Shown piece by piece: positions 47,619 through 53,453 of a DNA stretch of 53,453 nt (positions are counted from its first letter, which is position 1; every line of letters starts with the position of its first letter). The notes under the pieces are model-generated. The model did not search any database, had not been told where the DNA came from, and saw only the letters and a list, made by a program, of their open reading frames with translations. Origin of the DNA: Candidatus Bipolaricaulota bacterium (GTDB lineage: Bacteria; Bipolaricaulota; Bipolaricaulia; RBG-16-55-9; DRXL01); NCBI GenBank assembly GCA_030550495.1, contig JAUQPG010000005.1, forward strand, positions 14,520 to 67,972, read 5' to 3'. The translations under genes were made by a program, and so were the position numbers.

Positions 47619-47714
47619 GAGCCAGGGCCCTTTTTTTTTGTCCATCAAAATTGAGAATTGGCGCGGGCGATGATATGGCTTGACGTGCTCGCAAATTTTA
47701 TGCACACTGATTCT

Positions 47715-48275
47715 ATGAAAAAATGGATATGGCTTGTGATAAGTGGGGTGTTGGTTGGCGGAGGTGTAGGGATCTGGTGGGCGTGGCAAGCCAGCACACC
47801 TTCGTCTGAAGCGTATCGAGCGGACGTCATAGAAGTCCTGCAAGGGCAAGGAGGGCTCGATCCCGGACTTGCCTTTATGCTTAAGGGAATTCGGGTCGAT
47901 CTCGATTGCCAGGACGAGGAGGTCTGCACCCGCAGGGAGCACTTTTCGGAGGTCTTCGATATCGCTGAGCAGTACGAGTTTCTCATCGGGGACTATCAGG
48001 GCCGGATCTGCAAGATGAAGCCCAGCGCCGGCGACCGCGCCGACCACCAGCGCCTATGTAAGCTTCTTCAGGAGTTTCTGAAAGAAGTCAACGGTATCAA
48101 GATGAACGCCTCGCTAGCGCTCAGCTTTCTCACCCAGAACAAACCAGAAGAGGTGCGGAGGCTCTTGCGGAACTTCTTGCACCGGATCTTAGGGCATCGC
48201 GAGCGCGTGCTCCAGATCGAAGCTGAACTGAGACAGATCAACTGGCTGGAGCCAGTGTTGCGCACGGAGCCCTAG
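47715..48275 (+). CDS. Hypothetical membrane-anchored protein
   Basis: MKKWIWLVISGVLVGGGVGIWWAWQ N-terminal TM; frame of the 205-aa ORF. Confidence 0.6.
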   Translation: MKKWIWLVISGVLVGGGVGIWWAWQASTPSSEAYRADVIEVLQGQGGLDPGLAFMLKGIRVDLDCQDEEVCTRREHFSEVFDIAEQYEFLIGDYQGRICKMKPSAGDRADHQRLCKLLQEFLKEVNGIKMNASLALSFLTQNKPEEVRRLLRNFLHRILGHRERVLQIEAELRQINWLEPVLRTEP

Positions 48276-48283
48276 CCTGCACC

Positions 48284-50836
48284 CTAAAACTCCGGCCCTA
48301 GCATCGAGAGCACATAGTTCTGCAAGTACTTCTGGGCGACGCGCTTGATGTCTTCAGACGTCACCGCTTGGATCAGCTCTGGATATTGAGCGTCCATCTG
48401 GTAGCCCACGCCAAGTGTTTCATACCAACCCAGATACCAGGCACGGCGCTCTGTCGTCTCGTGATCGATTCTGTAGTTTCCGATCACATAGCTCTTAGCT
48501 CGGTCTAGCTCGTCTTGAGGCACGCCGTTCTCTTGGATATCTTTGATAATCTGGAGAATACCCTGCTGCGCGGTCTCAGCGTTCTGCGGCAGCGCGATGA
48601 TGTACGTTACCAAGTGACTCTCTTCAGCGCGCGACGGATAGAACGAGCCCGTCGAATATGCGAGCCCACGCTTATCGCGCAACTCGCTAAATAGCCGCGA
48701 GCTCATACCGCCACCTAAGATCGCATTGAGCAATTTCATCGCTGGGTAGTCAGGGCTGGACACCGGCGGGGCGGGATAGCCTAGAATCAGCCAAGTTAAA
48801 TTCGAGCGCTTCGCTGCTTCGACGCGCTTGTTCTCAGTCAGCGCCAGAGCGATGGGCTGGGGCTTGAGGGGCAGCTCTTCGGCGCCTTTGGGGAGCTCTT
48901 GGAGTTTCGCCCGCAAGAGCGCTTCGAGCAGCGCGCGATCAAACGCCCCAACAGCGACGACGGTCATATTGTTGGACACGTAGTATTTTTTGTAGAACTG
49001 CACGATGTCGTCGCGGGTGATGCGCGAGACACTCTCGGGGGTCGGGATGCGCCCGTAGGGGTGCGTGCTGTAGAGAGTGCTCTGGAAGTTATTGTAGATG
49101 ACTGAAAAATTCTGGTCGGCTTGAGCACGGATCTCACGGATGAATTCGGTCTTAGCGCGCTCGACCTCATCTGGGGCAAACGCCGGATTCAGCAGCACAT
49201 CAAGATAGATGGGCAGGGCGCGTTCCAGCGTCTCTTTCGGAGCGACCAGCGTCACGTGAGCCATGTCGGCCAGCAAGTCTTGGCTGAGCTGCGCCCCTAA
49301 GTTCTCAATTTCAGTAAAAATCTCTTCTTCGGAGCGCGAGGTCGTGCCGCGTAAGAGCAATCGCGATGTCAGCTCGGCGATCCCCGTGAGTTCTGGTGGT
49401 TCAGCGCGAGCGCCGGTGCCGACAAACGCCTGCAGCGCGACTGTCTCCGCAGAAGGGTCTTGGCGCAGGATCAGTTTCAGCCCATTGGGCAGCGTGATAA
49501 GCTCGTCAGTCGTCGGCTGCTCGGCGGCGCTCTCAGGGATGAGCACAAGCTCATAGTAAGTGTCAAGATTGATATACTTACGCGCGACGTTCACGATATC
49601 TTGGACGGTCACAGCGCGGATCCTCTCCGGGTATGTGAGCGCGAATGTATAATCTCCCGCGACGACGGCGTAGAACCCGAGCGTGCTAGCGATTCCTGAG
49701 CTTGTCTCAGCCTGGAGGGCCTCCCGAGCGAGCAAGACGGTCTTGGCGCGCTCGACCTCGTCAGGGCTGAGCTTGCCGTCGAGAATCTCTTTGAGTTTTG
49801 AGAGAATCGCTTGCTCGACAGCGACGCGGTTCTCGTAGGGGAACTCAGCGTAGATGTTGAAAATCCCTGGCTCTTTCTGGGTGAAATACCCAGCGTCTAT
49901 CGTCGTCACCAAACCCAATTCTTTGCGCAGCTTCTTGTAGAATCGTGAGCTGCGCCCCTCTGACAATAATGTGATCAAGACGTCCATGGCGTAGACGTCT
50001 TGGGCTTCTTTGACCGACGGGCCAGGCCAGGCGAATATTAAATATCCTTGGCTGACGTCGCGGCGGATCTCTCTGACGGTCTTTTGGGTGCGCGTTGGCT
50101 CCCTAGGATACGTCTGAGCTGGGATGGGTTTGCGCTCCATCACGCCGAATTTCTCTCGCACGATCTGTAGAGTTCGCTCGATCTCGATGTCCCCTGCGAC
50201 GATGAGCGTCATGTTGTTGGGGACGTAGTACGTCTTCATCCAGTTGAGAAAGTCTTCGCGCGTCAGCTTCCCCAAGCTATCAGCAAAGCCAATGATGGGG
50301 AGCTTGTATGGATGCACAGTATAAAACTCTTGGCGCAACGTGAAGAACGCAAACGAAGTGGGTGAATCTGAGCGCTGCTGCTGCTCGCGCAGGACGACTT
50401 CTTTCTCGCGAGCGATCTCTTCTTCGGGGAAGGTCGAGTTTTGTGTAATATCTGCGATGATATCTATAGCAAGCTCGGTGTGCTCGCTAGGCAGAATGAT
50501 ATAGTAATGGGTGAAATCGTAGGACGTTGCAGCGTTGGTGCGGCCGCCGAGGGCCTCGACTTCTCTGTCGATGCCGCCGGGGCGTTTTTCGGTGCCCTTG
50601 AAGAGCATGTGCTCAAAAAAGTGCGAGATGCCCGAGATCTCTCGCGTCTCGTTGAGGCTGCCCACGTTGACCCAAATATCTACGGCTGTAATGCCAGTAC
50701 CGGGTCTGGGAATGAGCAAGACTTTCAAGCCGTTATCGAGAGTAAATTCGTGCACGTTGGGCTGAGCGAGCGAGTTGGGGAGAGACAAGACAGCGACTGT
50801 AGCGAGCAAAAGAACAAGCACTGCGAAGCGTTTCAT
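48284..50836 (-). CDS. Two-domain M16 family zinc peptidase
   Basis: Signal peptide MKRFAVLVLLLATVAVLSLPNSLAQ; HFFEH (HxxEH) with EIAREKEVVLRE; second half lacks HxxEH and has GGGMSSRLFSELRDKRGLAYS. Confidence 0.92.
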   Translation of the reverse strand: MKRFAVLVLLLATVAVLSLPNSLAQPNVHEFTLDNGLKVLLIPRPGTGITAVDIWVNVGSLNETREISGISHFFEHMLFKGTEKRPGGIDREVEALGGRTNAATSYDFTHYYIILPSEHTELAIDIIADITQNSTFPEEEIAREKEVVLREQQQRSDSPTSFAFFTLRQEFYTVHPYKLPIIGFADSLGKLTREDFLNWMKTYYVPNNMTLIVAGDIEIERTLQIVREKFGVMERKPIPAQTYPREPTRTQKTVREIRRDVSQGYLIFAWPGPSVKEAQDVYAMDVLITLLSEGRSSRFYKKLRKELGLVTTIDAGYFTQKEPGIFNIYAEFPYENRVAVEQAILSKLKEILDGKLSPDEVERAKTVLLAREALQAETSSGIASTLGFYAVVAGDYTFALTYPERIRAVTVQDIVNVARKYINLDTYYELVLIPESAAEQPTTDELITLPNGLKLILRQDPSAETVALQAFVGTGARAEPPELTGIAELTSRLLLRGTTSRSEEEIFTEIENLGAQLSQDLLADMAHVTLVAPKETLERALPIYLDVLLNPAFAPDEVERAKTEFIREIRAQADQNFSVIYNNFQSTLYSTHPYGRIPTPESVSRITRDDIVQFYKKYYVSNNMTVVAVGAFDRALLEALLRAKLQELPKGAEELPLKPQPIALALTENKRVEAAKRSNLTWLILGYPAPPVSSPDYPAMKLLNAILGGGMSSRLFSELRDKRGLAYSTGSFYPSRAEESHLVTYIIALPQNAETAQQGILQIIKDIQENGVPQDELDRAKSYVIGNYRIDHETTERRAWYLGWYETLGVGYQMDAQYPELIQAVTSEDIKRVAQKYLQNYVLSMLGPEF

Positions 50837-50892
50837 ATCGGCCTCCTTCGGGGGTATTCTATCATTTCGAGAGGGTTGGGACAAATCTTCGG

Positions 50893-50921
50893 TTGACAGA
50901 GCCAGCACAGATGGGTAAAAT
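50893..50921 (+). promoter_or_regulatory. tRNA-Lys promoter
   Basis: TTGACA - 17 nt - TAAAAT (50916-50921), 6 nt before tRNA G1. Confidence 0.75.
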
Positions 50922-50927
50922 CTCTGT

Positions 50928-51002
50928 GGGCCGTTAGCTCAGTGGTAGAGCACCTGCCTTTTAAGCAGGGGGTCGCAGGTTCGATCCCTGCACGGCCTAC
51001 CA
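50928..51002 (+). tRNA. tRNA-Lys (anticodon TTT)
   Basis: Cloverleaf: acceptor GGGCCGT/ACGGCCT, loop CTTTTAA, T-arm GCAGGTTCGATCCCTGC, encoded CCA. Confidence 0.95.
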
Positions 51003-51045
51003 CCTGCCCAATAGACCTCCTCGAGTGTGCTGTGTGTTTCGAATT

Positions 51046-51075
51046 TTGATCTTGCCCAGACCATGCCGGTATAAT
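51046..51075 (+). promoter_or_regulatory. Helicase gene promoter
   Basis: TTGATC - 18 nt - TATAAT (51070-51075). Confidence 0.45.
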
Positions 51076-51118
51076 CTCCTTCAGACTCATGCTAGCACCG
51101 CTGAGCGAGGAGGCTTCG

Positions 51119-53453
51119 ATGGAGTTGGAGGATATCCACGTGGACGAGATTCTCGAGAGTGCTTGCTGGCCTGAGCCGGTGCGTGTCCTGCGCCTCCAAG
51201 CGTTCGGAGACCTTGTGCAGATTGAAGCCGTCGGCACACAGACTCAACAGTTCTATTCACGAATCTTTTCGCCTGCAGACCTGGTGCAAGTCCGCCGTCT
51301 ATCGAGCACTGCCCAAGACTTCCAAGGCCATGCTGAAAGATTCTTTCTGACCATAGAAGGCCATCGCATCCGGTATGCGCAGCAGTTCGACCCGCTCTTT
51401 GCGGTCAATGTCTCGCAGATCGATCCGCTTCCCCATCAGATCGAGGCTGTTTATTTTTATATGCTCAAGCATCCCAGGATTCGCTTCTTGTTGGCTGACG
51501 ATCCCGGCGCGGGCAAGACGATCATGGCGGGGTTGCTCCTCAAGGAGCTGCAGTATCGGGGTCTAGTGCACCGCGTGCTCATCGTCGTCCCTGGTCATCT
51601 CAAGGATCAATGGCTCAGGGAGATGAGGGAGCGCTTCAACGAGTCTTTTGTCATTGTAGATCGCGCTGTCATGAATGCCACCTGGGGTCGCAACGTCTGG
51701 AATGAGCACACGCACGTCATCACTTCAATGGATTTTGCTAAACAAGATGACGTGATGGCGTCGCTCGCTGAAGCCCGCTGGGATATCACTATCGTGGATG
51801 AGGCACACAAACTCGCGGCATATCGCTACGGCGACAAGATCACGAAACGGGAGCGCTATCGCTTAGGGGAGCTGCTTTCACGAACGAGTCAGTTTTTGTT
51901 GTTTTTGACGGCCACGCCCCATCGTGGCGATCCGGAAAATTTCCGGCTCTTCCTAGATCTTCTTGAGCCTGGGTTCTTCGCATCGACGGAGATATTGGCC
52001 CAATCTGTCCGTGATCGGGACAACCCCCTGTTTCTGAGGCGCCTCAAAGAAGATCTCTGCGACTTTGAGCGCAGGCCGCTCTTTCCCAAGCGCCACGTCT
52101 TCACGATCCCCTATTATCTCAGCGATGAGGAAAAACAGCTCTATAACGCGGTCACGACTTACGTCGAGCGCGCGTACAACAAGGCCCTCGCAGCGGATAA
52201 GCGCAACGTCGCGTTCGCCTTGCTCATCTTGCAGAGACGTTTAGCATCGAGCGTGCGGGCTGTCCGGCGTTCTCTCGAACGGCGCACTGCGCGCCTGAAA
52301 GAGCTCTTGCGCCTAGGACAGTGGCTTGCCGAGCGCGGCGATGTCGACGAAGACGCTCTCGAAGATAGCGAAGAGATAGAGCGCTTGCGTCAAGAAGAAG
52401 AGCTCGTCGAGCGCCTGACAGCAGCAGAGACGCGTGAGGAGCTCCAGGCGGAGATCTCTCAGCTTGAAGAGTTGATCCGCCTGGCCAAGCAGGCTGAGCG
52501 CCGAGAGATCGAGCGTAAGCTTGACGAATTGCGCAAGGTAATGGAGGAGGAGCGCATCCGGCAGACAGGAGAGAAGTTGCTCATCTTTACTGAGTCGCGG
52601 GAGACGCTCGACTATCTTGTGGAAAAGCTCACATCCTGGGGCTACTCCGTCGTCGGCCTGCACGGAGGATTGAATCTTGACGCGCGCATCCGCGCTGAAC
52701 ACGAGTTCCGTGAGCACGCCCAAGTCATGGTCTCCACTGAGGCCGGTGGGGAGGGGATCAATCTGCAATTCTGCTCACTGATGGTTAACTACGATATCCC
52801 TTGGAACCCCAATCGTCTGGAGCAGCGCATGGGGCGGATTCACCGATACGGCCAGACCAAGGAAGTCCATATCTATAATCTTGTGGCGCGCGATACCCGC
52901 GAGGGTAAGGTCTTGGACGCGCTCTTTCGCAAGCTGGCTCAAATTCAAGAAGCCCTGGGGAGCGACCGGGTCTTCGACGTCATCGGGGAAGTGCTTCCCG
53001 GACGCAGTCTTAAAGAGCTCATCGTCGAGGCAATCGCCAACCGTCGCACCCTAGACGAGATCGTGCGCGAGATCGAGGCTATTCCCAACTATGAAGCAGT
53101 GGAGCGGGTTCGCCAAGCGGCCCTCGAAGGGCTGGCGATTCGCCACGTTGATGTGCAACGCATTCTGGGCGAAGAGCGTCGCGCGCGGGAGAACCGCCTG
53201 GTGCCGGAGTATATTGAAAAATTCTTCGCGCGCGCCTGTCGCGCCTTGGAAATCCCCCTGGAGCGTCGTACTGACGGCCTGTGGCGCATCCCGCACGTGC
53301 CCTACGAGATCCGTGCTGTGTCGCGCTCGTTTAGGGATCGCTACGGGGAAGTCTTCCCCAGCTACAGCAAGATCGCTTTCGAGAAAGCGCAGGCACGCTC
53401 GGCTCAAGCGATCTTCGTTGCGCCGGGGCATCCCCTGCTCGAAGCGCTCATTG
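51119..53453 (+). CDS. SNF2-type DEAD/DEAH helicase (DrmD-like), 3'-truncated by window edge
   Basis: ATG after GAGGAGG; QIDPLPHQIEAVYFYMLKHPRIRFLLADDPGAGKTIMAGLLLKEL; DEAH; TATPHRGDPENFRLFLDLL; GGEGINLQFCSLMVNYDIPWNPNRLEQRMGRIHRYGQ; no stop before window end. Confidence 0.92.
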   Translation, partial: MELEDIHVDEILESACWPEPVRVLRLQAFGDLVQIEAVGTQTQQFYSRIFSPADLVQVRRLSSTAQDFQGHAERFFLTIEGHRIRYAQQFDPLFAVNVSQIDPLPHQIEAVYFYMLKHPRIRFLLADDPGAGKTIMAGLLLKELQYRGLVHRVLIVVPGHLKDQWLREMRERFNESFVIVDRAVMNATWGRNVWNEHTHVITSMDFAKQDDVMASLAEARWDITIVDEAHKLAAYRYGDKITKRERYRLGELLSRTSQFLLFLTATPHRGDPENFRLFLDLLEPGFFASTEILAQSVRDRDNPLFLRRLKEDLCDFERRPLFPKRHVFTIPYYLSDEEKQLYNAVTTYVERAYNKALAADKRNVAFALLILQRRLASSVRAVRRSLERRTARLKELLRLGQWLAERGDVDEDALEDSEEIERLRQEEELVERLTAAETREELQAEISQLEELIRLAKQAERREIERKLDELRKVMEEERIRQTGEKLLIFTESRETLDYLVEKLTSWGYSVVGLHGGLNLDARIRAEHEFREHAQVMVSTEAGGEGINLQFCSLMVNYDIPWNPNRLEQRMGRIHRYGQTKEVHIYNLVARDTREGKVLDALFRKLAQIQEALGSDRVFDVIGEVLPGRSLKELIVEAIANRRTLDEIVREIEAIPNYEAVERVRQAALEGLAIRHVDVQRILGEERRARENRLVPEYIEKFFARACRALEIPLERRTDGLWRIPHVPYEIRAVSRSFRDRYGEVFPSYSKIAFEKAQARSAQAIFVAPGHPLLEALI

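Noticed and set aside
49000-49500. Pseudogenised C-half of the M16 peptidase
   Set aside because: Frame is intact and the loss of HxxEH is the expected state of the inactive M16 partner domain.
1-53453. CRISPR arrays, insertion sequences, rRNA genes
   Set aside because: No regularly spaced repeats, transposase motifs or rRNA-like sequence seen on reading.

Overview
The window is a bacterial chromosomal segment. About 18 kb of it is a fused str/S10/spc/alpha ribosomal-protein operon (rpsL-rpsG-fusA-rpsJ ... secY-adk-map-infA ... rpoA-rplQ), preceded by a divergent rplM and an FtsX-type permease. It is followed by a cell-wall amidase, a giant parvulin/TPR foldase, a MazG/HAD cluster, two oligopeptide ABC-transporter clusters, exported beta-propeller proteins, housekeeping genes (RNase HI, menG/ubiE-like, Asp23, gpmI, dtd, rpmF), a double-domain M16 peptidase, two tRNA genes (CAT and TTT anticodons) and the 5' part of a large SNF2-type helicase cut by the window edge. 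Observations I rate highest: (1) SecY carries a ~119-aa soluble insertion in the external TM7-TM8 loop. (2) Both tRNA genes have near-consensus promoters placed so that transcription should start at or within ~2 nt of the mature tRNA 5' end, and several mRNAs (gpmI, dtd, FG-GAP gene) also look leaderless. (3) A foldase gene fuses two parvulin domains, TPRs and a DUF3105-like C-terminal domain. (4) OppD has a small-beta-barrel-like insertion between Walker A and the Q-loop. (5) Three exported-protein genes share leaders with a second, full-length Shine-Dalgarno motif 65-90 nt upstream of the real one. (6) infA best fits an AUU start codon. (7) A DrmD-like SNF2 helicase lies directly downstream of tRNA-Lys. 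All calls come from reading the sequence and family knowledge. No searches or folding calculations were run.
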